From: Candidatus Aenigmatarchaeota archaeon
GTDB lineage: Archaea; Aenigmatarchaeota; Aenigmatarchaeia; QMZP01
DNA length: 5,991 nt
Direction of reading: 5' to 3'
Assembly (NCBI GenBank): GCA_003663225.1
Contig: QMZP01000059.1
Coordinates: 1 to 5,991 of the forward strand
In this document: positions 1 to 5,912 of the stretch, in pieces
Layout: each line of letters begins with the position of its first letter
How positions within the stretch are numbered: position 1 is the first letter of the stretch
Made by a program: the position numbers and the translations under genes
The notes under the pieces: model-generated
Databases searched by the model: none
Told to the model about the DNA's origin: nothing
What the model saw: only the letters and a program-made list of their open reading frames with translations

Positions 1-1128
1 CAGGATACCCTTCATGAACCCCCTCTGCTTTCTGTACCATGTACCAAATGGTGGTGAGAACCCTTCCTTCTTCTTGTTCAGTACTGCGTCAGGAAGCCTG
101 CCATTCATCGCAAGCCTGAATATATGCTTCTTCTCCGTGCCTTTTATGAAATATGTGCTCGGTATCTTCATCACCAACTCAACAAAATCCTTTTCCATGT
201 AGGGTGTGAACGTCTTCACTCTGTTGAGGATTGAAGGCTTAAGGATATATGAATCGTATTTGTTCTTTATGTAAAAGTTGAAGTCAAGCGCTATCTGCCT
301 CTTTATAATATCCTTGTCTGTAACCTTGCTTGTCTCCTCAATGAGCGGTGTTTTCAGGCTTTTTGGTGGGTTTGTCAATACTCTTCCCTTCTCATCATCA
401 GACAGAAATATCTCGCCAAACTTGTAATGCTCAAATCCCCTGAACCTTCTTCTGACGTCTATGAAGAACTTGACCTTCCATCCTTCGTATCCTTTGGGTA
501 CGTTTATGTCAATGCCATTGAATATGGTTTGGTCTATGTAATTGAAAAAATGTGCATCAAGGGCAGAGAATACGCAGTCTGCTCCATCGCCTGAAAATAT
601 CACATCAGTGTTTTCCTTCAGTCTCTCCATCATGAGGAAATGTTGCAGGAACCCGTTGTCGCCTACTGGTAGCTCTATCCTGTCATACAGCCCGCGCAAC
701 CGTAACAGGGATTTGTGCCCTATTATGATTTCCTTGTGCTTAGTCCCGTATTCCTTCGATACACGCTTCGCTATGCCAAGCTTTTCAGACCCTTCTTCGA
801 ATGAACCTGTAATGGTGTATATGTCCTTGTCAGTCAATTCCCTGAGTACATGCAATATGGACACCGAGTCTATGCCAGCTGACATCATCAATCCTATCGG
901 ACCATCTGGTATGAGTTTTGATATGACTGTTTTCAGCTTCTCGTATATCAGCTCGGATGCTTTCTCTTCCCCTATATCTAGTTCTTTGGCGTTGCCTGTA
1001 TAATGCCATATTCCTGGGTTTTCCGATGACGGCATGTTCGGCATGCCCTGCACGAGTTCTATAGGCTTAGGTACGAACTGGTATGTGAGGAAATATCCCA
1101 CCGCGTCCTTGTTCAGTTTGCCATGCAT
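1..1128 (-). CDS. Stand-alone asparagine synthetase (AsnB C-terminal) domain protein, partial at its 3' end
   Basis: I read 376 codons with no stop; the C-terminus lies beyond the left edge. The protein aligns by eye with the ATP-dependent synthetase half of class B asparagine synthetases, which adenylate a carboxylate and form an amide. It opens at the linker (YFLTYQFVPKP, residues 12-22). The PP-loop is SAGIDS at 83-88, the second conserved loop is SGDGAD at 179-184, and KKKEGFSPPF near the end matches the usual K-x-GF-x-x-P motif. Two things are odd. The N-terminal glutaminase domain with its catalytic Cys is absent, and the usual SGGxDS and GADELFGGY are altered to SAGIDS and GADCVFSAL. 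The ATG overlaps the preceding stop as TAATG and follows a GGAG site, which fixes the start and implies translational coupling. True asparagine synthesis from ammonia is possible, but amide ligation onto another substrate fits the neighbours equally well. Family assignment is firm; substrate is unknown. Confidence 0.88.
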   Translation of the reverse strand, partial: MHGKLNKDAVGYFLTYQFVPKPIELVQGMPNMPSSENPGIWHYTGNAKELDIGEEKASELIYEKLKTVISKLIPDGPIGLMMSAGIDSVSILHVLRELTDKDIYTITGSFEEGSEKLGIAKRVSKEYGTKHKEIIIGHKSLLRLRGLYDRIELPVGDNGFLQHFLMMERLKENTDVIFSGDGADCVFSALDAHFFNYIDQTIFNGIDINVPKGYEGWKVKFFIDVRRRFRGFEHYKFGEIFLSDDEKGRVLTNPPKSLKTPLIEETSKVTDKDIIKRQIALDFNFYIKNKYDSYILKPSILNRVKTFTPYMEKDFVELVMKIPSTYFIKGTEKKHIFRLAMNGRLPDAVLNKKKEGFSPPFGTWYRKQRGFMKGIL

Positions 1129-2051
1129 TATGTCCTGCTCCTGTACTCATACACGTTCACTATATCATTCGAAAACCCCGTCTTGAAAGCCATCAAGCTG
1201 TCATTGGTTCCCATCCTCCTTCCAGAGCCAAGTACCATGTATCTGTATCCCCTTTTCTTGTAAGCCAGCATTGAATGGTATATCTGGAAATGTTTGGGTT
1301 GCAGCTTGTTATGCTCCCATGACTGGCCTCCGTAGCAGAAGTAGACGAAAGGCATGGATCTCAGGACAAAGGTACTGGCTATCACTTCCCCAGCGAATAT
1401 CACGTTCACCATCTCGAAATAACCTTTCATTACTGATGCAAGGGATTTCAAATAATCAAAATCAAGGACCGATTCAGTTGCTCCTGCCCTTCTCATGTTA
1501 TCCTCATACAAGCCATAGAAACCCTTTAGCCCCGACAAATCTTCAGAGAATGTGACAGTCATGCCAACAGAATCTCTTATCCTTCTCTTATGATACTTTC
1601 TCATTCCGCTCCACAACGCATCTTCATCCTTGGAGAGATCTACGTAAGCAAGACTACCTACCTTCCTCGTCTCCCCATTCCCGCTCATGAAAGCGAGGAA
1701 GGGATGCATGATGTACTGCTCATTCTTTATCATGGAATCCGAGCGGAACTTCATGAAGCAATCCTGGAATCTCTTTATGAAACCCGGGTCCATGGTATTG
1801 CTTATTGGTCCCCCATATCTCTCAGATGTTATGGAAATCCCCGAGGTTTCCTGCTTTTTTAGGTATGGATATGCCGCAACATCTTTGCCCTCTTGGAAAA
1901 TGAACATTTCAGCTTTCATATCCCTCTCATTCTCGAAAAAACGCATATACTCGTTGGTATAGAATATGTCCTTTGACCCTATCATCTCCAGAATGCTGTT
2001 CCATTCCCCCTTCTGGTTGGATGTAATGTTTCGGTGCATGCTAATTATCAT
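1128..2051 (-). CDS. FemAB/GNAT-like acyl- or aminoacyl-transferase
   Basis: This 307-residue protein has the layout of the FemAB / acetyltransferase-6 branch of the GNAT fold. Members transfer amino acids from aminoacyl-tRNA, or acyl groups from CoA, onto cell-wall precursors, sugars or peptides. Visible marks are YTNEYMRFFE (31-40), YPYLKK (61-66), the basic stretch MRKYHKRRIRD (150-160), FYGLYEDNMRRAGA (178-191), and the typical C-terminal segment LQPKHFQIYHSMLAYKKRGY (250-269), leading into LGSGRR and FKTGF. No signal peptide or membrane segment is seen, so it should be cytosolic. The start at 2051 overlaps the radical SAM gene by 11 bases. An alternative ATG at 2039 lies one base after that gene's stop, and the two cannot be separated by eye. 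The tight coupling on both sides suggests one pathway. The donor and acceptor cannot be predicted. Confidence 0.82.
   Translation of the reverse strand: MIISMHRNITSNQKGEWNSILEMIGSKDIFYTNEYMRFFENERDMKAEMFIFQEGKDVAAYPYLKKQETSGISITSERYGGPISNTMDPGFIKRFQDCFMKFRSDSMIKNEQYIMHPFLAFMSGNGETRKVGSLAYVDLSKDEDALWSGMRKYHKRRIRDSVGMTVTFSEDLSGLKGFYGLYEDNMRRAGATESVLDFDYLKSLASVMKGYFEMVNVIFAGEVIASTFVLRSMPFVYFCYGGQSWEHNKLQPKHFQIYHSMLAYKKRGYRYMVLGSGRRMGTNDSLMAFKTGFSNDIVNVYEYRSRT
1133..1142 (-). promoter_or_regulatory. Shine-Dalgarno site for the asparagine-synthetase-domain gene
   Basis: Read on the minus strand, AGGAG (1142-1138) followed by CAGGA ends just before the TAATG stop/start overlap. GGAG is nine bases from the ATG at 1128. 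It lies inside the last codons of the upstream FemAB-like gene, so ribosomes could initiate internally or re-initiate there. It supports the short, glutaminase-less start. Confidence 0.6.
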
Positions 2052-3423
2052 TCACTACGTCAACTATATCAAGGCTGAATATGCCTTGCTCATTCATGAA
2101 ATCCTCGAGACGTCTCGCCTTGGATACCCTGCTCATGCTGTCCTCTGATACAAGGCTTTTCTTGTAAGCATCTATATCTGAGAAGAAAAGCGGTGTTATG
2201 TGGTTAAGTACATTGTATGGGCACACGTTAGCCGAATCTATGTATTCCTTGTTCTCCTTTATGAAATTCATTGTGTCAGTCATGTCCTTCTCTGTCTCGC
2301 CCGGCAAGCCTACTATGAAGGACAGGTGATTCTTTATGCCACACTCTGAGCATATTTTTAGTATGTTCTTGGATTCGTCTATATTGATGTTTTTGTCCAT
2401 TGTAGCGAGAATCTTCCTGCTCCCGCTCTCTATCCCCCATCTCAGCTGCACACAGCCTGCCTTCCTGAGAGTCTGTATATCCTCCTTGCTAAGATTCTTC
2501 GATACCGCTAAAGCTGTCCATTTGAATTTGATGCCGGTCTCTATGAGACGCCTGCAAAATGAAAGTATGTAATCCTTGTCGAAGTTTATCTCTGAATCCA
2601 TAAAATGGAACTTGCTTATCCCGTATTCATTATGCATGCTCTTGATATCACTTATGGCTTTGTCTAATGACTTGTGCCTTACTCCCATGCCCTTTAGTGG
2701 CGCATAACAGAAAAAGCATCTGTTTACACATCCCCTGCTTACCTCATAAGGCAGCACGACATCACCAAAGTGCCTGTAATGTTTCAGGACGTCCTTGTCA
2801 AAGAATGGTGTGGGGATGTCATCAAGGCTCCCAAGGTTGAAACCTTCTGGGGATATTGTTCTGTTTCCCTCCCTGTAGCAGAACGTCTTCTCATGCTTCT
2901 CATGACGTTCCTTTTTTAGCATATCCCTGAAGGATAACCCGTCATCTTGCACAAGTACGTAATCTATTATATCAAAGGATTCTATCATGAGTTTGCTGTA
3001 ATTCTGCGGGAAAGAACCGAAAAGAAACACCTTTGCTCCAGCTCTCTCCTTTACTTTCTTTGATATGCATAGCGCGGAGAGCAGCTTGGTGTATGGGAAC
3101 TGCTGCAAAGAGTTTATGGTGAATCCGGCAAGGTCAAAGTCATCGTGCCTTATCATGGACGCTATCTTCTCTGCATAATGATCTAGGGCAAGGAAAGGCC
3201 TTTCCCCCTTGATATAACCGTAAGCTCTTTTTGTGTGCCTCTCTATCTGATCCAGGAAAAGCCGGTTAGAACGCACGTCTGCCTTAAACCTGACGAAGAG
3301 GTCCTCGATGACGGGCACGTGGCCCTGTTCTTTGGTTATCCCTGCTAGATTTGCGATATCCAGTGCAGGTGATATGACACACCCTGGCCCTCTTGCTGGG
3401 GGATTGCATAGGAGGATCTTCAT
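2041..3423 (-). CDS. B12-binding-domain-type radical SAM enzyme
   Basis: This 460-residue protein has the two-domain plan of the BchE-like, class B radical SAM family. It has an N-terminal Rossmann-like cobalamin-type domain (about 1-170; MKILLCNPPARGPG, then FDLAGFTINS and FLFGSFPQ) and a radical SAM barrel (about 220-430). The [4Fe-4S] ligands are C232, C236 and C239 in RGCVNRCFFCYAP. LDDIPTPFFD (200-209) is the usual pre-barrel motif, GIESGS (330-335) binds SAM, and VGLPGET (371-377) is a further family motif. The DxHxxG motif that supplies the lower cobalt ligand is not visible, so any cobalamin would bind without that His or not at all; many relatives are like this. Family members methylate or rearrange unactivated carbons in lipids, cofactors and peptides. 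It is first in a three-gene operon with a FemAB-like transferase and an AsnB-like ligase. The ATG at 3423 sits 27 bases from a TATA box, which suggests a leaderless message. Confidence 0.88.
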   Translation of the reverse strand: MKILLCNPPARGPGCVISPALDIANLAGITKEQGHVPVIEDLFVRFKADVRSNRLFLDQIERHTKRAYGYIKGERPFLALDHYAEKIASMIRHDDFDLAGFTINSLQQFPYTKLLSALCISKKVKERAGAKVFLFGSFPQNYSKLMIESFDIIDYVLVQDDGLSFRDMLKKERHEKHEKTFCYREGNRTISPEGFNLGSLDDIPTPFFDKDVLKHYRHFGDVVLPYEVSRGCVNRCFFCYAPLKGMGVRHKSLDKAISDIKSMHNEYGISKFHFMDSEINFDKDYILSFCRRLIETGIKFKWTALAVSKNLSKEDIQTLRKAGCVQLRWGIESGSRKILATMDKNINIDESKNILKICSECGIKNHLSFIVGLPGETEKDMTDTMNFIKENKEYIDSANVCPYNVLNHITPLFFSDIDAYKKSLVSEDSMSRVSKARRLEDFMNEQGIFSLDIVDVVNDN

Positions 3424-3444
3424 GTTGTGTTATGAGATTTGAAT

Positions 3445-3454
3445 TTTATATAAA
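3445..3454. promoter_or_regulatory. Palindromic TATA box shared by two divergent leaderless genes
   Basis: TTTATATAAA is a perfect 10-bp palindrome. On the plus strand TTTATATA (3445-3452) is centred about 25 bases before the ATG at 3474. On the minus strand the same word (3454-3447) is centred about 27 bases before the ATG at 3423. Archaeal TBP boxes lie about 25-27 bases before the start of transcription, so both messages should begin at or next to their start codons. Neither gene has a Shine-Dalgarno site, which agrees. Confidence 0.72.
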
Positions 3455-3473
3455 TTATAAACAAGATATCATT

Positions 3474-4391
3474 ATGCTGCCACCCTATAAAGTCCATGAT
3501 AATGGCGAATTGATTGATCTCATGGTGGAACCCACCAACAGATGCAATCTCAGATGTCCTACATGCTTCTCTCATCTGGATAGCAGGGAAAAGCGCGATA
3601 TGCTCTTCACAGATTTCAGGTACATTATAGACAATAGCGGCATCAGTATAAGGAATATGAGCCTTTACAACTATGGCGAGCCCCTCCTGAATCCCGACAT
3701 ATGGCGAATGGTGAAGTACGCCAGAGACAGCGGAGTGCACCATGTGAAGATAGATACCAACGGCATGCTGCTTGATGGTGCCAACATATCTTCTGCTCTG
3801 TCTTCTGGTATAGACAAGATAAGCATATCTCTGGATGGTGCCTGCCAGGAGACATACTCGAAGTTCAGAATCGGCGGCAGCTTCGCGAAGGTATTGTCCA
3901 ACATAAAGGAGCTTGTCAGAAGAAGAGACGCAGCGAGTTCTGATATGGAGATAGAGCTACAGTTCATAATAATGAGGCACAACCAGCACGAGCTAGATGC
4001 TATTAGGATGCTATCAGAAGAAATTGGTGTCGATATCCTGAGGTTTAAGCGGGTTCTTGTAAGGAGGAAGGAATGGGAATACCTCCTGCCTGATAATAAG
4101 TATAGCAGATACGACGGAGTCACACCCCAAAACACATGTAATAAGCCCGCCAGGCAGCTTGTCATAAACTCTAATGGAACAGTGATACCATGCTGCTACA
4201 TAGTGGGGGATGACGTCAGGAAGCACGCCTTGGGAAATGCATTTAAGGAAAGCTTGAGTGATATATTGTCCGGGAGAAAGTACATGGAATTCCTTGAGGC
4301 GTGTTCATCCGATAAGTCAGCACTCGACTGCTGTAGGGACTGTGAAGAAGGTAATATAAATATGGATTACGATGTGATGAGGCTGCGTTGA
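3474..4391 (+). CDS. Radical SAM protein with C-terminal SPASM domain
   Basis: With the start at 3474 the protein has 305 residues. The radical SAM cluster motif is C24-x3-C28-x2-C31 in EPTNRCNLRCPTC. It is followed by LYNYGEPLLNPD, the glycine-rich SAM-binding segment, and KISISLDG. The C-terminus is a short SPASM domain for an auxiliary Fe-S cluster: C222, then INSNGTVIPCC (C240, C241), LGNAF, and CCRDC (C286, C287, C290). Such proteins modify peptides, or occur in carbohydrate and surface-polymer loci. An upstream in-frame ATG at 3393 would add 27 residues, but it would overlap the divergent gene and lie upstream of the TATA box, so a transcript from that box could not contain it. The ATG at 3474 is at leaderless distance and just precedes the conserved domain. 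It shares its promoter region with the B12-type radical SAM operon, which suggests a common pathway. The substrate is unknown, and no precursor peptide is seen nearby. Confidence 0.88.
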   Translation: MLPPYKVHDNGELIDLMVEPTNRCNLRCPTCFSHLDSREKRDMLFTDFRYIIDNSGISIRNMSLYNYGEPLLNPDIWRMVKYARDSGVHHVKIDTNGMLLDGANISSALSSGIDKISISLDGACQETYSKFRIGGSFAKVLSNIKELVRRRDAASSDMEIELQFIIMRHNQHELDAIRMLSEEIGVDILRFKRVLVRRKEWEYLLPDNKYSRYDGVTPQNTCNKPARQLVINSNGTVIPCCYIVGDDVRKHALGNAFKESLSDILSGRKYMEFLEACSSDKSALDCCRDCEEGNINMDYDVMRLR

Positions 4392-4394
4392 CCA

Positions 4395-5024
4395 TTAGCT
4401 GCTCATACACATCTCTCGGGTATCTTGGTCATCTATGAGATTGCATATATCCTTATTGCCGGTATGCTCATACATTTCCATGTATGCTCCGTCTGTGCAA
4501 GATGATAAAAGCATATCCCTGCAATGTGATTCATCACCTGATAGGATTGCCTTGCAAAGTGCTTTGTCTGAATCGGAAGTTATCATATTACATGCTGCGA
4601 TATTGTTCGAGTTCACTGCCGTCATGAAGTCGGCAAAGTCTGAATGTCCGCCGTTCATGCCTTCCAACGATTCACACAATAGCTTCACATCAGGGTTCTC
4701 TTGAAACCGGCAGTCACGTTCCTCGTCAAAGAATATGCTGCAAGCTTCCATCTCTCTCTGGTCGGATATCCCGTTGCATATGGTCCTGTTATTCCCCTTC
4801 AGAGCAGAAAGCATCAGTATCTTATTGCGGCAATATTCCATGTCCGAAGTTATGCTGCAAGAATCGGTACCGGTCACGAACGACACACAAGTGACATATT
4901 GTAGATTATCTGTCTCATTCTGCATGCACTGGCTCACTATCTGGTCGAAATTGGGTGCGTTGTCATTGGTCCTCAGAATTAGATAAACACAGAAAATGGC
5001 CACTGCTATCAGAGCTATGGCCAC
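4395..5024 (-). CDS. Cys-rich, membrane-anchored extracytoplasmic protein, probably missing its true N-terminus
   Basis: I do not recognise a named family. From the GTG at 5024 the frame gives 209 residues. A hydrophobic helix (MAIALIAVAIFCVYLIL, 1-17) is followed by an acidic region with 14 cysteines, an even number that suits disulfides outside the membrane. Four Cys-x11-Cys units are visible, starting at C83, C105, C145 and C194. Three of them begin CN-x-I, followed by acidic residues. Similar repeats are common in secreted proteins of DPANN-type archaea, though I cannot confirm homology. This start leaves the helix with no positive charge before it, and an in-frame stop sits four codons upstream. 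A TATA box at 5121-5114 instead points to a GTG at 5092 in another frame that encodes a basic N-terminus. The gene therefore looks frameshifted near 5015-5036, or the sequence has an indel there. Its 3' end lies three bases from the converging SPASM gene. Confidence 0.68.
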   Translation of the reverse strand: MAIALIAVAIFCVYLILRTNDNAPNFDQIVSQCMQNETDNLQYVTCVSFVTGTDSCSITSDMEYCRNKILMLSALKGNNRTICNGISDQREMEACSIFFDEERDCRFQENPDVKLLCESLEGMNGGHSDFADFMTAVNSNNIAACNMITSDSDKALCKAILSGDESHCRDMLLSSCTDGAYMEMYEHTGNKDICNLIDDQDTREMCMSS

Positions 5025-5092
5025 ATAGAGCTTTTATGGTTGTTCGCTGCATTGTTGTTCGCATATTTCCTTTTCTCTAGAACTCTATCCAC
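5015..5092 (-). other. Out-of-frame upstream segment, likely the original N-terminus of the Cys-rich protein
   Basis: From a GTG at 5092 this frame reads VDRVLEKRKYANNN, then AANNHKSSMWP, and a stop at 5017-5015. A charged, Asn-rich leader like this normally precedes a signal anchor. One extra A in the A run at 5035-5032 (minus strand) would give HKKLYVAIALIAVAIF and join it directly to the helix of the 4395-5024 gene. The GTG lies about 25 bases from a TATA box. A 9-bp direct repeat (5039-5047 and 5054-5062, 15 bases apart) keeps the frame and encodes the repeated Ala-Asn-Asn. Confidence 0.5.
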
Positions 5093-5113
5093 TTTGAATA
5101 ATTGATTGGAAGT

Positions 5114-5121
5114 ATTATAAA
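5114..5121 (-). promoter_or_regulatory. TATA box for the Cys-rich protein gene
   Basis: TTTATAAT on the minus strand is centred 25.5 bases before the GTG at 5092, the same spacing as at the 3474 gene. It is about 93 bases from the GTG at 5024. It therefore favours a leaderless message starting at 5092. Confidence 0.5.
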
Positions 5122-5142
5122 TTCTTTTTACAGAAAGAAAAC

Positions 5143-5150
5143 AATATATA
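5143..5150 (+). promoter_or_regulatory. TATA box for the glycosyltransferase gene
   Basis: AATATATA lies about 30 bases before the ATG at 5177 and 18 before the ATG at 5165. Transcription should begin near 5172, inside the 5165 start but just before 5177. This gives an almost leaderless message and favours 5177. No Shine-Dalgarno site precedes either ATG. Confidence 0.5.
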
Positions 5151-5176
5151 CATTCGGGTTTATAATGACTGGCGAT

Positions 5177-5908
5177 ATGCGTACTTTGGCCATAATACCG
5201 GCGTTCAACGAGGGGGACAGCCTTGTAAAGACGGTTCGTAAGAGCAGAAGGTATGTTGATTCAGTATTGCTTCTGTATGATGAACCATCTGAGGAAATAT
5301 GCAACAAGCTTGACGGTATTTGCGATATAATCACCAGCGAGAAACGCTCCGGGAAAGGCAGCGCTATACGCAGGGGAATGGAATACGCTTTTGATAACGG
5401 GTATGATGCATTCGTCATTATAGACTCTGATGGTGAGAGGGATGTTGGAGACATAAAAGGCATGCTCAATCTTTTGGGCTCTGGTTATGACATTGTTATC
5501 GGAAAACGGGACAGGCAGCGCTGTATCTCAAGATTGCTCCTCAACAGGTTCACCAACTGGTGGATAAACATCGTGACAGGTTATAGTCTGAGCGATTCCT
5601 TGTCGGGATTCAATGCATTCAGGACGTCGTCTGCCCGCCGCCTTGATCTGTCCTCTAATGGTTTCGAGATAGAAACAGAGATGGTGCTTGAGGCCAAGCG
5701 AAATTTGCTGAAAGTTGCAGAGTTCCCGATAATAGTCCCTTCCATATCGAAATCCAAAGTAAGGTTGAAGGACCATATCATGATAAACAACTTGTTTGAC
5801 AGATGGGTTATAATGAACAGGAAACAACTTGATGTCGGATATCCTAGGAAAATATTCATCCTTGCTTTCGCTACATTTGGACTGATGATAGGAAGGATGC
5901 TAGAGTGA
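5177..5908 (+). CDS. Family 2 glycosyltransferase, dolichyl-phosphate mannose synthase (DPM1)-like
   Basis: The start at 5177 gives 243 residues, a normal length for a single-domain DPM1-like enzyme. Such enzymes move a sugar from a nucleotide donor to a polyprenyl phosphate or another acceptor at the cytoplasmic face of the membrane. Seen in order are AIIPAFNE (5-12), SGKGSAIRRG (58-67), the metal-binding region DSDGERD (83-89), SDSLSGFNAF (139-148) and FEIETEM (163-169). A short hydrophobic C-terminal stretch (226-238) could touch the membrane. The early DDGSxD motif that usually follows strand two is replaced by LLYDEPSEE (32-40). This could alter nucleotide binding, although the second acidic motif is intact. 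ATG 5165 and TTG 5102 are in-frame alternatives, but the TATA box position and the family's usual start favour 5177. The gene is probably co-transcribed with the U32 gene four bases downstream. Donor and acceptor are unknown. Confidence 0.86.
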   Translation: MRTLAIIPAFNEGDSLVKTVRKSRRYVDSVLLLYDEPSEEICNKLDGICDIITSEKRSGKGSAIRRGMEYAFDNGYDAFVIIDSDGERDVGDIKGMLNLLGSGYDIVIGKRDRQRCISRLLLNRFTNWWINIVTGYSLSDSLSGFNAFRTSSARRLDLSSNGFEIETEMVLEAKRNLLKVAEFPIIVPSISKSKVRLKDHIMINNLFDRWVIMNRKQLDVGYPRKIFILAFATFGLMIGRMLE

Positions 5909-5909
5909 T
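5903..5909 (+). promoter_or_regulatory. Shine-Dalgarno site for the U32-family gene
   Basis: GAGTGAT spans the stop codon of the glycosyltransferase gene. Its GTGAT matches the 3' half of the archaeal consensus GGAGGTGATC, three bases before the ATG at 5913. It supports that start and fits an operon-internal gene. Confidence 0.5.
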
Positions 5910-5912
5910 TAC

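Noticed and set aside
542..1003. A 153-codon open frame on the plus strand
   Set aside because: It is a shadow of the asparagine-synthetase-domain gene, whose conserved motifs are read on the other strand. The plus-strand product shows no recognisable domain.
3393..3473. In-frame upstream extension of the SPASM protein by 27 residues
   Set aside because: It overlaps the divergent gene's start and lies mostly upstream of, or across, the TATA box, so it could not be on a transcript made from that box. The ATG at 3474 is at leaderless distance.
3424..3473. A small precursor-peptide gene for the two radical SAM enzymes
   Set aside because: The gap is only 50 bases and is filled by the promoter. 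No short frame with a start, ribosome site and Cys-, Gly- or Asn-rich core was seen between genes in the window.
3671..4165. A 164-codon open frame on the minus strand within the SPASM gene
   Set aside because: The plus strand here encodes the radical SAM core. The minus-strand product is Ser/Leu-rich with no motif, promoter or ribosome site.
5015..5036. Programmed ribosomal frameshift in the Cys-rich gene
   Set aside because: A -1 shift would restore the frame, but no X-XXY-YYZ heptamer or downstream hairpin is evident, and a -1 slip on the AAA codon would re-pair with TAA. A simple indel is more likely.
5102..5176. TTG (5102) and ATG (5165) starts for the glycosyltransferase
   Set aside because: The first adds residues encoded across both TATA boxes. 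The second is only 18 bases from the plus-strand box. The family normally begins at the equivalent of 5177.
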